A stretch of 64,000 bases of DNA from Aliidiomarina quisquiliarum. Lineage in GTDB: Bacteria; Pseudomonadota; Gammaproteobacteria; Enterobacterales; Alteromonadaceae. Position 1 is the stretch's first letter; every line of letters starts with the position of its first letter. This document shows positions 52,312-62,069 of this stretch, piece by piece. The stretch covers positions 289,107-353,106 of the forward strand of contig NZ_JAMFTN010000014.1 of the NCBI RefSeq assembly GCF_023922585.1, in the 5' to 3' direction. Made by a program: the position numbers and the translations under genes. Below the pieces are notes generated by a model. The model was not told the DNA's origin and did no database searches. It saw only the letters and a program-made list of their open reading frames with translations.

Positions 52312-53331
52312 TTAGTATCGCTCACGTTTATCTAATACCTTCTGCAACCCTCTGGGCAACACAGCACGCGCCTTTTGGGTTATTTCTTTCTCATGCTTTT
52401 GCCACAGTACGCCTAAATATATAAGCCCTAAACCTACGGCTGTCAGCACAATAACAAATGCCCAGTTACTTCTGAAAACATCAAAGGCAAGGTAATTAAA
52501 GTAACCAAAAGTGCCCATCACCCCTAACACAACGAAGACGCGACGCACTAATAGTACACCAACAACGATGGTAATAAGGTTTATTATGAAGTACAGATGC
52601 TTAGAGAAGTCATCATCAACTACTTGAAAGGTTAAGCCCCACCAAAATGCAACACCGCCAACCATATAAAACCAAAATGCATAATCGGCTTTTGCTGTCG
52701 TGCGTAACTCAATCATAAAAGCGCTTAGTATTAAGATGAGCCCACAGTATAAGGAAACAAGGTTCTGCAAGTTCCAAGTGTTGGCGTCATGAAAAACAAA
52801 GGCCACCAGTTCAACACTTAAAAACCAACAGGCTACAGCTAAGGGCAAGGTAATAAATGGTAATTTGTATTTCCGGAGTAATACTGCAGCAGTTAGAACT
52901 GCTGATAACTGTACCAGCACAGCATGCCAGCTGCCATTTACCCACTGCTCCTTTGGCCAAATTCCAGCCCATTGCATGCTTCCATAAATCGTTATAGGTG
53001 TTAAACAAACCAAAAATGCAGCACAAATACCCGCCGGCAATAAATGGTGCTTACTTAATAGCCGTCGCATTGCAAACAGGCCTATCAAGCTATAAAAAAT
53101 GGATAACAACACAATCCAGGGCGCACCAAAAGACTCCCACCCCAGGCCTAATAACAACATCATGGCCCCCATCGCAAGGAACCCACCTAAATAATACAAC
53201 AGGTGTGAAAAAGTGAATGTTGGCGTTACTGCACGTTGCTGTGCAAGAAAATGCGCCAAGTCTTCCGCTTGCTGCGCAGAAAGCACCCCCGCCTGTACCG
53301 CATCTTTGAGTGCTCTTTGTGTAAGCTTCAT
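52312..53331 (-). CDS. DUF2157 membrane protein
   Basis: 339 residues. A short N-terminal cytoplasmic helix domain (LTQRALKDAVQAGVLSAQQAEDLAHFL), typical of DUF2157, is followed by about ten membrane helices and a basic C-terminus (LPRGLQKVLDKRERY). Function unknown. It lies 15 bp before the VF530 fragment on the same strand, so both may once have formed an operon. Confidence 0.85.
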   Translation of the reverse strand: MKLTQRALKDAVQAGVLSAQQAEDLAHFLAQQRAVTPTFTFSHLLYYLGGFLAMGAMMLLLGLGWESFGAPWIVLLSIFYSLIGLFAMRRLLSKHHLLPAGICAAFLVCLTPITIYGSMQWAGIWPKEQWVNGSWHAVLVQLSAVLTAAVLLRKYKLPFITLPLAVACWFLSVELVAFVFHDANTWNLQNLVSLYCGLILILSAFMIELRTTAKADYAFWFYMVGGVAFWWGLTFQVVDDDFSKHLYFIINLITIVVGVLLVRRVFVVLGVMGTFGYFNYLAFDVFRSNWAFVIVLTAVGLGLIYLGVLWQKHEKEITQKARAVLPRGLQKVLDKRERY

Positions 53332-53349
53332 AAGTTATTCCGATCTATT

Positions 53350-53631
53350 CCCCCTAAACAGGGCCATACTGATATTCATGATGACGCCATAAGTGAAACA
53401 AATGAAAAAGATAAGGTATCTTTTTTAAGTTTTGAAGGTGTATCACCACGAAGCTATAATATTTTTTTTAGAAAAGCGGGTAAAGTAAAGAATACTAAAG
53501 GAATTGCTATCGATATCGTGCTCGAAAGTGAGCCTGTTGTATCTAAGCAATTTCTAGATAGTTATAGGGATATTGAAGATAAAGTATCAGAAAGGGCTCT
53601 AAAAAGACTTGATTTGAATCCACAAGAGTAA
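53350..53631 (+). pseudogene. 3' remnant, possibly of an antiphage-type (deoxy)cytidylate deaminase
   Basis: The plus strand encodes KDKVSFLSFEGVSPRSYNIFFRKAGKVKN and a helical C-terminus ending KRLDLNPQE. The block F..F.GVSPR.Y..FF resembles the region near the end of AvcD/DCD-type deaminase proteins. No catalytic domain or start codon precedes it, because the DUF2157 gene begins immediately upstream on the other strand. Identification is from pattern memory only. Confidence 0.45.
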
Positions 53632-53710
53632 AATGTACAGTGGTTCCTTGCTCTCAAAATCGGTAGGTCGCTAGTTCAGTCTGGATAAAAATATGCGTGA
53701 GGCATAGAGC

Positions 53711-53738
53711 CGAACCTGTAATTCCTTTTACAGGTTCG
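53711..53738. other. Stem-loop beyond the surface-protein stop codon
   Basis: CGAACCTGTAA and TTACAGGTTCG pair across a short loop, 10 bp past the surface-protein stop. No T run follows in either direction. It could be a weak terminator or an mRNA-end stabiliser. Confidence 0.5.
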
Positions 53739-53747
53739 ACATAACTA

Positions 53748-56336
53748 CTACGAGCGTTTGGTTAAGAAACGTCTTCTTGCTAGCAGGGTGAAGCCTAGCA
53801 ATAACCATAGTGAAGTGGAGCCTAAAAAAGCCTTGTTGCGTTTTTCAGGCGTTCTTTCATTGTTGCTGCCACCATCGCCACCGTCACCGCTATCACTAAG
53901 GGCCGCAGGGCCTACAGGGTCAACAATAGTTCCGTTTTCAATTCCATCTGCGTCGCCTTCTCCTCCGTCTGTGAGCGTAAGTGTTACTTGGCTTCCGTTA
54001 ATGACGGCAGACTCGAATTCGACATATCCAGCGTCGTCGGAATATTTAAATATACGTGTTCCTGCTGGTAGGTTAGCGGGATATTCTAAGTTTACCGTAA
54101 TGGAGTCACCAGGGTTAAGATTTACTACTTCATAGCTCACAAGGTCGTATGGGAAGTCGTAATTTTCTGGACGACCTTCTTGGTTGCTGGTTTCCTCTGG
54201 GTCGATTAGCTCAATATCACGGAATTCACCATTGTCGGTTGCGATATCCATTGTGTTACCACCACCAAGATTTAACGATGCTTCGGCAGCGTCATAAGGT
54301 GAGGTGTCTATGCAATCACTAATACCATCACCGTCGCTATCGAGACTATCGTCGAGTGTGGTTGAGGTAAAGCTAGCTTGCACGCCTCCCACCGTAAGAA
54401 CGGTAGTGGTTTCGGCAAGGCAACCGAATGCGGAAACATGACTTACACAAACGGTTTGTTGGTTTTCTATTTCGCCTGCGACATTGGTTAACTCGTCACT
54501 ACAACCGATTGAGTAATCGCCATTACTGACTGAAATGCTCGCCGGAGCGTCAATGCCTGTAATTGTTACTGTATTGGATACAATTCTTTCAAGCACAGGA
54601 ACATCGCTTTGCGGTTCAAAGTTGAATGGCTCAGGCGTTGTGTCGGGTTCATAATCCGGGTCAAACATGGTTCGGCTGGTAAAATCAGCGGTTACGCCTC
54701 CGACATTTAGCGTGGTTGTGGTTTCTGTGTCCCAATCATTTGCACTGGTATGACGCACGCAAATGGTTTGTTCATTATTAATACTTCCCTCTGCGTTGGT
54801 GAAACTACCGCCACAGCCAATGGAGTATTCACCACCAGTTATCGAAACTAGAGTTGCGGCTTCAATACCAAGGATAGTGACTGCGTTTGAAGTCACCGTT
54901 GATGAAAGCGCCATGTCTAATGCTGGCTCAAATTCAAATGCATCAGGTGTATTGTCTACAACTGGCTCTCCATCGCTATCACCTAACAGACGTACGACTG
55001 CCCAAGACGCTACACCATCTTGAATATTGTCTTGCCCATTAGCCCCAGTATGACCAATCAGTACAAATCGACCTTGTGCATCTTGAGTTAATTGCTGACT
55101 TGTTAGTGGGTTGCTACTGTCGAAGCCAAATACGTCGTGAACACGGATACCATTATTGTTATCGTCGACGCCATCATCGAAACTGAGCACTGGCGTTAAA
55201 TCGTCAATATTCCACATCGCAAAAAGGGTACGAGTGGTCATCTGCCAACTTGCAGTTCTACCTAACCATGTAATAGCGGTGAGTAGGTGTTCATCATTAA
55301 CTTGGTAAATTTGTCCACCTTGACCAACGCCGAGCTGAATATAGCCAGTATCCGATGAGTTTTGTGCAATAACAGGACTTTCCGCTTCCAGTTCTCCGTC
55401 GCTGTTGTAGCGTAATACTTTTGCCTGTTGCCCTTGGTAATTTGACGTTATGGTGGCAACACCATTGTCGGGAAGTGCGACAATGCGGTGAACATGCTCT
55501 TCTTGCATCTCCAGAATACCACTGTTGCCAAAAGTAGTGATTATTTGTCCGCTCTCGTCGTATTTGAGTATGTATGGACTACCGGAAACTCCTTTTGTGA
55601 GTGCGTAATAGTGGCCGTCATCACTTTGAACGATATCAGCTCCAGGGTTTTCGTAGCTGGCATAATTCAGAGTACCCGCGCCTGTACTTCCGTCAACGCC
55701 AAAGCTTGTGTCTAACGTACCGTCGGGGAGGAAGCGGCTTAAACCTTATTCTCTATGGAAGCTCACGAGAATCCGGTTTTCCCGGTCGATAAAGATGGCC
55801 GGAACAGTAGGTAGTCGCTGATCAACATCGGCATAACTACCGCCATCAGCAAAACTAGTGTCGAGCGAGCCGTCGAGGTTGAATTTTCGTAATACACGGT
55901 TATTAAAAGAGACTTCTCCGGCACCAATCACTTTGTTACCGTCGTGACTAAAGGCTGCGGCTGTTAAAAAGGAACTATCGGTTACTCCTTCCCCTATATA
56001 ACTTCCATCAGCAGCGAAGCGAACAATAACCATCTTGCGCTCAGTAGTAAAATCACCACAATTGTCACACGCTATGTCGGTAGCTCCTACAATAGTAAAT
56101 GAACCATTGTTATTCACATAAGTTGCAAAAGCCGGGTGGTTCCAATCGCGAAAAATGTCTGGTTCCAACCCTGAATGACGATACTCCAATAACGTTGAGC
56201 CACTTCCTGCAAGTGACACATCAAGGTCAGAAGGCGTATTAGACGCAAGAGCGTGAGGCGCTACTAACAGAAAGCTACAGCTTAAAAGCATTCCTGCACT
56301 CATGTGTTTAATATTCAATAAAGATGTATTACGCAT
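53748..56336 (-). pseudogene. Secreted repeat protein with C-terminal sorting-like anchor, interrupted by one in-frame stop
   Basis: 862 codons read in one frame from ATG 56336 to the stop at 53748, with a single TAA at 55746-55748. Signal peptide (MRNTSLLNIKHMSAGMLLSC...ALA), then delta-60-like beta repeats (FNLDGSLDTSFADGG before the stop, FLPDGTLDTSFGVDG after it). Two Ig-like repeats follow (SITGGEYSIGCGG, SVSNGDYSIGCSD), then a calcium-type DSDGDGISDCID and a choice-of-anchor U-like domain. The end has a Gly/Ser-rich stretch, a hydrophobic helix and ARRRF. Substrate of the nearby rhombosortase is a fair guess. Translation would now release a 196-residue secreted fragment unless the stop is read through. 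Confidence 0.85.
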
Positions 56337-56568
56337 AATAATGTCTCCAAGAGGAATAAGACGTAATTAAGCAACTCATTGGTATCTGTCCTCGTTGTAT
56401 AAGGCTGTAGAACAAATAGTCAAATACGGCAGAGCTGTTTGCTCGGTTATAAAATAGTCGGATACGCTCTTGTGCTTTACGGGTAAGATTTCTGCGACAT
56501 TGAGCGTGACAATAGATTTCCCGCGCTATATTAATATCTTGAGTGTTCGTGGTAAGTGTTCATCTGTC

Positions 56569-56588
56569 ACCCCCCTGAACAGGGGGGT
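56569..56588. promoter_or_regulatory. GC-only inverted repeat upstream of the sensor kinase
   Basis: ACCCCCCTG and CAGGGGGGT form 9-bp perfect arms around AA, 109 bp before the kinase start. It may be an operator for the response regulator or a terminator of an unseen leader. The remainder of 56337-56697 shows no gene. Confidence 0.45.
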
Positions 56589-56697
56589 AGGTGAAGAATT
56601 CATGGGTAGTTATGCTGAAGCACATATACTTCAATGTGCTAAACGAGTGCGATCTGCATTTAGGGGATCACAGGTGAAAATATAAAGAGAGGCTACT

Positions 56698-58884
56698 TTG
56701 TCTATTCGATTTACACCCAATGTTTTACTGTCGATTGCTATGGCTCTGAGTTTGATATTGGCATTCTTGATGTTAGCTGTGGCGATGGACCAGAGATGGC
56801 TTGGCGCCAAACTGACCGATAATCCTCGACTGGCGACTCCGCAGGCATTTGAGGGGTTATGGCTTAATAGTATTGACCGTAATAGTCCATTAAGCCGACA
56901 TTCTGATATTCCTGAAGGATTAGCTTCAATTACAGCGATCAGTGGTGCCGATGGCAGCATTATTCAGGTTATGCCAAACGACTTAATTGAAGAACCTGAC
57001 GCGTTGGCTAGCTACGCTGCAATGAGAGAATTTTTTGCTCGACAGTCGAAGTTAAATGCGGTTTTGCGACAACCAGAAGTGATGTTGCATGTGCAGTCTC
57101 AGGGGGGCGATACGAGTATTCACCAGATAAAACCACAGCAAGAACGACCCGTATCTTCATTGCCGTTGGCATTCTGGTTACAGATTGGTGTTGGCTTAGC
57201 GGGGTTCTGGATGGGGACATGGATCTGGGTGCTACGGCGTGCAGAGTGGGCAACTCGTATGTTTGCACTGGCAGGGGCAGGGTTGTTGATTTCGGCCTTT
57301 CCTGCGGCTATCTACTCTACTCGTGAGCTGGCTTTACCAGGTGACTTGTTTCAATGGCTTTCAATATTTAATCACGCAGGAGCAATTATTTTTGGTATGG
57401 GCATGATTGGATTGTTTTTGCAGTACCCGCGCAAATTAGTGAAAGCCCGTTGGTTGCTTGTACCGGTGACGCTATTGGCTGCTTCTCAAGTGGTGGATAT
57501 TTGGCAACTTGTTGAAGGGCCTGCATTTGGCTTTCATTTGGCAGTGGTGTTGGCGATGTTGAGCATTATTACATTGGTGTTGGTGCAGCTTAAGGTGGCA
57601 AAAGGGAATCCGCGTGACCGTGCAGTATTGAGTTGGTTTGGTTTGAGCGCAGTGATTGGAGCCGGGGCATTTGTTGTTACTGTGATTACGCCTAACTTAT
57701 TGGGTATTGGCAGCTTTGTTTCACAGGGCGTGGCATTTCTATTTTTCTTGTTGGTCTATATTGGCGCCGCACTTGGTGTGGCACGGTTTCGGTTATTTCA
57801 ACTGGGTGAATGGGCATTTCGTATCCTGTTTTACGTGATTGGTGTGTTGCTGTTGCTGGGACTGGACGCCATTCTGATTGCTACTATAGTGGATAAGCGT
57901 GCCCCTGCATTCGCGTTATCATTGTTGATTGTGTCGTTGGCCTGGCTACCTTTGCGTGACCGATTGGAGCGCTTATTGTTGAGCCGAGGTGAAACGTTAG
58001 ATTATGAAAACCTGTTTAGGCAAGTTATGGATGTGGCATTAACTCCCCCTGGTCGTGACCAACATGCTCGCTGGCGTAGTCTGTTGGAACATGCATTTCG
58101 GCCATTAAGCATGGAAATTATGCAAAATACACACACTAAAGCAAAGTTAATGGAAGACGGTCTTGCACTCAGCATACCTGCTATTGGGGACTTAACTAGC
58201 TGCCGTTTGGAGTACGCTGATTCCGGGCGAAAACTGTTTTCTCTGCGGGATGTTGCATTGGCCAATGAGTTGCTTGCAATGCTGACGAATGCGCAGGAAA
58301 GTCGGGTTGCATATGAAAAAGGTGTAGCAGAGGAGCGCCAACGCATTGCGCGTGATATTCATGACAATATAGGTGTGCAACTGCTGGGCGCTTTACATAG
58401 CCAGAATGCGAATCGGAAAAATACTTTCATCAGAGAGACGTTGACGGATTTACGCGATATTATTAATAACGCAGGAATGCAAGGTGCACCATTGGATGAA
58501 GTATTGGCTGATTTAAGAGCGCAAATTGCAGAGTATTTGTGTGCCGCCAATATTGCTTTAGATTGGCAGGTAAAAAGAGATGAACCGGTTATGTTACCCA
58601 TGATCGCCGTGCATACGTTACGTTCAGTGATTCGTGAAGCCGTTCAGAATACGTTGAAATACGCAGGCGCAGAGCAGGTAAGCATTCATGTTGACTTTAC
58701 TAGACCTATGCTCACGATCAGAGTAGCTGATGATGGTTGCGGTTTTAGCGCAGAGAACGTAACAGTGGGGCATGGATTGGATCATATGCGTACCCGCATG
58801 ATTGGTTTGGGTGGAACTTTTACTTTAGGTGAACAGGCGAACAACCAAGGCTCTGTAATTACTGTGCAATTTCCGGTGACTTAG
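56698..58884 (+). CDS. Membrane sensor histidine kinase, HisKA_3 type
   Basis: 728 residues with a TTG start (AGAGAGG upstream). One N-terminal helix, an extracytoplasmic segment of about 110 residues, then seven or so membrane helices (about 153-400). A cytoplasmic region carries the phosphoacceptor in EERQRIARDIHDNIGVQLL (His555), and an HATPase_c domain has DDGCGF and GHGLDHMRTRM. This is the NarX/DegS-like class that pairs with LuxR-type regulators; its partner follows after 70 bp. Stimulus unknown; the membrane part could sense envelope state. Confidence 0.9.
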   Translation: MSIRFTPNVLLSIAMALSLILAFLMLAVAMDQRWLGAKLTDNPRLATPQAFEGLWLNSIDRNSPLSRHSDIPEGLASITAISGADGSIIQVMPNDLIEEPDALASYAAMREFFARQSKLNAVLRQPEVMLHVQSQGGDTSIHQIKPQQERPVSSLPLAFWLQIGVGLAGFWMGTWIWVLRRAEWATRMFALAGAGLLISAFPAAIYSTRELALPGDLFQWLSIFNHAGAIIFGMGMIGLFLQYPRKLVKARWLLVPVTLLAASQVVDIWQLVEGPAFGFHLAVVLAMLSIITLVLVQLKVAKGNPRDRAVLSWFGLSAVIGAGAFVVTVITPNLLGIGSFVSQGVAFLFFLLVYIGAALGVARFRLFQLGEWAFRILFYVIGVLLLLGLDAILIATIVDKRAPAFALSLLIVSLAWLPLRDRLERLLLSRGETLDYENLFRQVMDVALTPPGRDQHARWRSLLEHAFRPLSMEIMQNTHTKAKLMEDGLALSIPAIGDLTSCRLEYADSGRKLFSLRDVALANELLAMLTNAQESRVAYEKGVAEERQRIARDIHDNIGVQLLGALHSQNANRKNTFIRETLTDLRDIINNAGMQGAPLDEVLADLRAQIAEYLCAANIALDWQVKRDEPVMLPMIAVHTLRSVIREAVQNTLKYAGAEQVSIHVDFTRPMLTIRVADDGCGFSAENVTVGHGLDHMRTRMIGLGGTFTLGEQANNQGSVITVQFPVT

Positions 58885-58954
58885 ATTCTGATCGCTTTTT
58901 TATGTATTTTCGCTATTCTGACAAAGGGAACGCTTTGGTAGGAAATAGGAAACC

Positions 58955-59602
58955 ATGCAAAGGATTTTGATTGTTGAAGATATCGGAGATACCCGCCGTT
59001 GGCTGGCAGGTGTTGCATGTGCGGCATTTGGCGAGTGCGAGATAGACGAAGCTGCTAATGTCAGCATGGGTATTCGCTTGGCGACAGACGAGCAATATGA
59101 TCTGGCTTTTATTGATCTTGGTCTGCCAGATGGTTCTGGTTTGCAAGTGTTAGAAACCTTGCATCAGCAACACCCAGAAACTTTGTGTATTGTCACCACA
59201 GTGATGGGTGACGATGCTTCTATTGTGGGTGCGTTGGTGGCTGGCGCTAATGGTTATTTGCTTAAAGAGCACCCTGAAGACGTGCTGGTCAGGCAACTCA
59301 CTATGATGGCAGAAGGAATTCCTCCTCTGTCTCCTTCTGTTGCACGTCGAATTATGGGACATTTCCGGTTGACCGGGCCAACAGACAGCACAACCGACAC
59401 TACATTGACGGAGCGAGAACGTGAGGTATTGTTCTTGATCGGACGTGGTTTGAGTAATCGCGAAGCGGCAGAGATATTGAAACTTTCAGGACATACCATT
59501 GGCAGTTACATCAAGGATATTTATCGTAAACTAGGTATCTGTTCTCGCGCTGAAGCCGCTTGGCATGCCGTCCGGTTAGGGCTGGGATCGGAGCGGAATT
59601 AG
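58955..59602 (+). CDS. LuxR/NarL-family response regulator
   Basis: 215 residues. Receiver domain with phosphoacceptor Asp54 in FIDLGLPDG, acidic pocket VED (residues 7-9), and Lys in YLLKEHP. The C-terminal LuxR HTH is LTEREREVLFLIGRGLSNREAAEILKLSGHTIGSYIKDIYRKLG. Partner of the kinase upstream. A good candidate regulator of the rhombosortase gene 9 bp downstream. Confidence 0.94.
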   Translation: MQRILIVEDIGDTRRWLAGVACAAFGECEIDEAANVSMGIRLATDEQYDLAFIDLGLPDGSGLQVLETLHQQHPETLCIVTTVMGDDASIVGALVAGANGYLLKEHPEDVLVRQLTMMAEGIPPLSPSVARRIMGHFRLTGPTDSTTDTTLTEREREVLFLIGRGLSNREAAEILKLSGHTIGSYIKDIYRKLGICSRAEAAWHAVRLGLGSERN

Positions 59603-59611
59603 GGAATATTT

Positions 59612-60214
59612 TTGCTAAGCACACAACTACCACTTGCCAGACACCAAGTACTACCGTTTGTAGTGCTGAGTGTATTTTTATGGGTGTTGTTTCTTGTTGT
59701 TCTTTTCGCTCCTGCAGGGGCAGAATGGTTATTGTATCAACGTCATTTACTGGAACGTCAGATTTGGCGGGTGTTTACTGGGCAGTTTATGCACCTCGAC
59801 TGGCCCCATTTATTGTTGAATACCGCAGGCGTCTGGTTGGCGTGGTTACTGTTTGCTGAGCATCTTTCGTGCAGGCGAATGCTCTGGCTGTTGCCTGTGT
59901 TGGCGTTGGGGTGTGGTATAGGAATGTGGGTATTCGCCCCTGAAATAGAGGACTATCTAGGTTTTTCTGGGGTGTTGTATGGTGTCTTTGCCTTTGGGGC
60001 GGTCTCTGATGTTTGGCAAAAAATAAAATTCGGACGCTGGTTACTGGTAGGGGTGATAGTTAAAGTGAGCTGGGACTATTGGATTACGCCAGTGAGCTTG
60101 TTAGGCGGAGATACTTCTGAATTGGCAACAGCTGCGCACTTATTAGGGGCTTTAAGCGGTGTTTTTTGTGCCGTGTTGTGTAATGGGGGTATGCCTTACC
60201 TTAAGCATAAATAA
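59612..60214 (+). CDS. rrtA: Rhombosortase (rhomboid-type intramembrane protease)
   Basis: 200-residue six-helix rhomboid protease of the short rhombosortase class. The N-terminal part has RVFTGQFMHLDWPHLLLNTAGVWLA; the catalytic serine is in LGFSGVLYG (GxSG) and the histidine in ATAAHLLGALSG. Rhombosortases cut GlyGly-CTERM type tails and release or transfer proteins at the cell surface. Starts with TTG directly behind the response regulator gene. Its likely local client is the interrupted protein at 53748-56336. Confidence 0.88.
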   Translation: MLSTQLPLARHQVLPFVVLSVFLWVLFLVVLFAPAGAEWLLYQRHLLERQIWRVFTGQFMHLDWPHLLLNTAGVWLAWLLFAEHLSCRRMLWLLPVLALGCGIGMWVFAPEIEDYLGFSGVLYGVFAFGAVSDVWQKIKFGRWLLVGVIVKVSWDYWITPVSLLGGDTSELATAAHLLGALSGVFCAVLCNGGMPYLKHK

Positions 60215-60401
60215 CCCGCCGCAAGCCTCGTGACTACCTCCTTGAAACAACTACTATTCTAGTTTCTGTGTTTAATATTTAGCCTTCTTGTTTGATCAAA
60301 TGAGGATTACAAGCAATACTCTCGTATGAAAATTTTTTACTTCATCAGACCATAGCAACTGCTTTTTTGTCATTGAGCTTTGGCTTTTAGTGGTTTGGTC
60401 G

Positions 60402-60617
60402 ATGGGGTTCCCGTTGGAATCTTTTCGATCTGTTGTTGGTGCGTCTTTCACATGCCTCTTTGCGCTAATAGCCACATTGGCGTACCAACATAGGGCGGTT
60501 TTACCTGGGCGAATGATGTGGGGCGTAGCGATTTCCAGTTTATTGTTTGCGTTACACTGGCTCTTATTGTTCCCTATTATGTACTTGATCCGTACCACTA
60601 AAAGTGTCCACTTTTAG
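60402..60617 (+). CDS. Small hydrophobic protein, possibly a fragment
   Basis: 71 residues from ATG 60402, with two membrane helices (VVGASFTCLFALIATLAY and MMWGVAISSLLFALHWLLLFPI). Its last codons and stop lie inside a perfect hairpin (60586-60629), so the end may be artificial. No family recognised and no strong ribosome site. Confidence 0.4.
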   Translation: MGFPLESFRSVVGASFTCLFALIATLAYQHRAVLPGRMMWGVAISSLLFALHWLLLFPIMYLIRTTKSVHF

Positions 60618-60629
60618 TGGTACGGATCA
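60586..60629. repeat. 44-bp hairpin with perfect 20-bp arms
   Basis: TGATCCGTACCACTAAAAGT (60586-60605) and its exact reverse complement (60610-60629) flank GTCC. No T run follows, so a terminator is not evident. The following stretch to 60776 shows no gene. Confidence 0.95.
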
Positions 60630-60776
60630 CGACGCCCAAGGTAGGGTTACAGGGTATAACTTCTTAACCGTTTAGATGAGAGGGTACTTATTAAGCTCGG
60701 CTTTGATTGCGGTGGCGTAATGCATGGTTTCACTTGCACAGCGGTTGCCGAAGCCTTGTATTCATAGGAATAGTTT

Positions 60777-61124
60777 ATGGGATTTAATGAAATTGACTTA
60801 GCTCGATACAACAAAGAATTAGGTGCCTATATTGAGGGCAAGCGACCACCGGCTCATGTTCGGAAAGAAGTAGATGTTGGCTTTCGCATTCATGGGCAGT
60901 CTATTGAGGTATTTGAAATACGGCCTCGATGGAATAATGTTCAAGAAATAGTGGAGAGCCCTGTAGCAAAAGCAACTTATGTAAAAACTCAAGGAATATG
61001 GAAGATTTATTGGCAGCGTGCAGACCTAAAATGGCACGCTTACAAGCCAAAACCGGTGGCTACTTCGCTCAAAGAGTTTCTAGCAGTGTTAGAAGCCGAC
61101 GAATTTGGATGCTTTTGGGGGTAA
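60777..61124 (+). CDS. DUF3024 family protein
   Basis: 115 residues matching DUF3024: GAYIEGKRPPAHVRKEVDVGFRIHGQSIEVFEIRPRW and KATYVKTQGIWKIYWQRADLKWHAY. Small soluble proteins of this family are scattered on mobile elements; function unknown. AGGAAT lies before the ATG. Confidence 0.85.
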   Translation: MGFNEIDLARYNKELGAYIEGKRPPAHVRKEVDVGFRIHGQSIEVFEIRPRWNNVQEIVESPVAKATYVKTQGIWKIYWQRADLKWHAYKPKPVATSLKEFLAVLEADEFGCFWG

Positions 61125-61377
61125 ATATAACCGTACGGTTATGTTTTGAATTCCAAAAGCCATACATACCTTTAACAGCAAGGTATTTTACTGCTTTACA
61201 GCCGAGCTTTGCCGTAAGTAACACCATGGCATTGCCACAATAATATAACCTTATGCGTCTATTAAGTTGATGTTCAGAGCTGAACTTAAGCTTGTTTTGC
61301 TCTTGAGTACTCGATACATTGGGCTGTTAACAAATAAACAACTAAACCCGAATATTTGTATGTGCTGGGGAACGATT

Positions 61378-62049
61378 ATGTTTTGTAGTAAATGTGGTAC
61401 ACGACTAGCGGCCGAGGCTAAATATTGCTCTTCTTGTGGAGAAAGAAAGGTAGCATCTGCAGTAGAAAGTAGGGAAGAGCTGGCTCCGAAAGCAAGTTTA
61501 TATCAAGTAAAGTCATATACAAATACGGAGACACAGGCAGACCAACTTCAAGTTGTTAGACCTTGGGTTCGTTATTGGGCACGGATGTTCGACGTGGCGT
61601 TATTTGGACTTGTGTTTGGCTTTATACTTGCCATGCTTTATCCGCTGGCATTCATTGAACCACATAGCGAAGAAATACTAACGTTGCTGATATTGTTTTT
61701 CTGGGTATTTATCGAAGCGGGGTTGTTAAGCGTGTTTGGTACAACGCCAGGAAAAAAGCTATTTAAAATAACTCTGATAAAAGAAGGTAAGCATGGGTTT
61801 AATTTTAGCGATGGGGTTTCACGAGGCTTAAAAGTATGGTGGCGAGGCTTAGGCATAGGCGTTCCATTAATAACAATGATCACCATGATAGTTGCATATA
61901 GTAAACTTAAAAATAACCAGCGAACCACTTGGGACGCAGACGAAGGTGTTATCGTTCAACATGGAAAAATAGGGTTTTTCAGGGTGGTTTTTGCACTTGC
62001 ATTGTTTTTTGCTTTTTTCTTTTTAATGTTTATAGGTAGTGAAATGTGA
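61378..62049 (+). CDS. RDD-family membrane protein with N-terminal zinc ribbon
   Basis: 223 residues from ATG 61378. MFCSKCGTRLAAEAKYCSSCG is a double-CxxC zinc ribbon, followed by a linker and an RDD domain (RPWVRYWARMFDVALFGLVFG, GTTPGKKLFKI, GVSRGLKVWWRG) with about five membrane helices. Many RDD proteins carry such a ribbon. RDD proteins are implicated in ion transport; substrate unknown. GGGGA lies upstream. Confidence 0.85.
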   Translation: MFCSKCGTRLAAEAKYCSSCGERKVASAVESREELAPKASLYQVKSYTNTETQADQLQVVRPWVRYWARMFDVALFGLVFGFILAMLYPLAFIEPHSEEILTLLILFFWVFIEAGLLSVFGTTPGKKLFKITLIKEGKHGFNFSDGVSRGLKVWWRGLGIGVPLITMITMIVAYSKLKNNQRTTWDADEGVIVQHGKIGFFRVVFALALFFAFFFLMFIGSEM

Positions 62050-62069
62050 TGTTAAAAGGGAATTAAATA

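Noticed and set aside
53640..53700. tRNA T-arm-like stretch (GGTAGGTCGCTAGTTCAGTC)
   Set aside because: No acceptor or anticodon arms can be formed; chance resemblance or an old attachment relic.
61125..61270. attC site after the DUF3024 gene
   Set aside because: TATAACC and CCTTATGC boxes can be picked out but the inner arms do not pair, so the site was not called.
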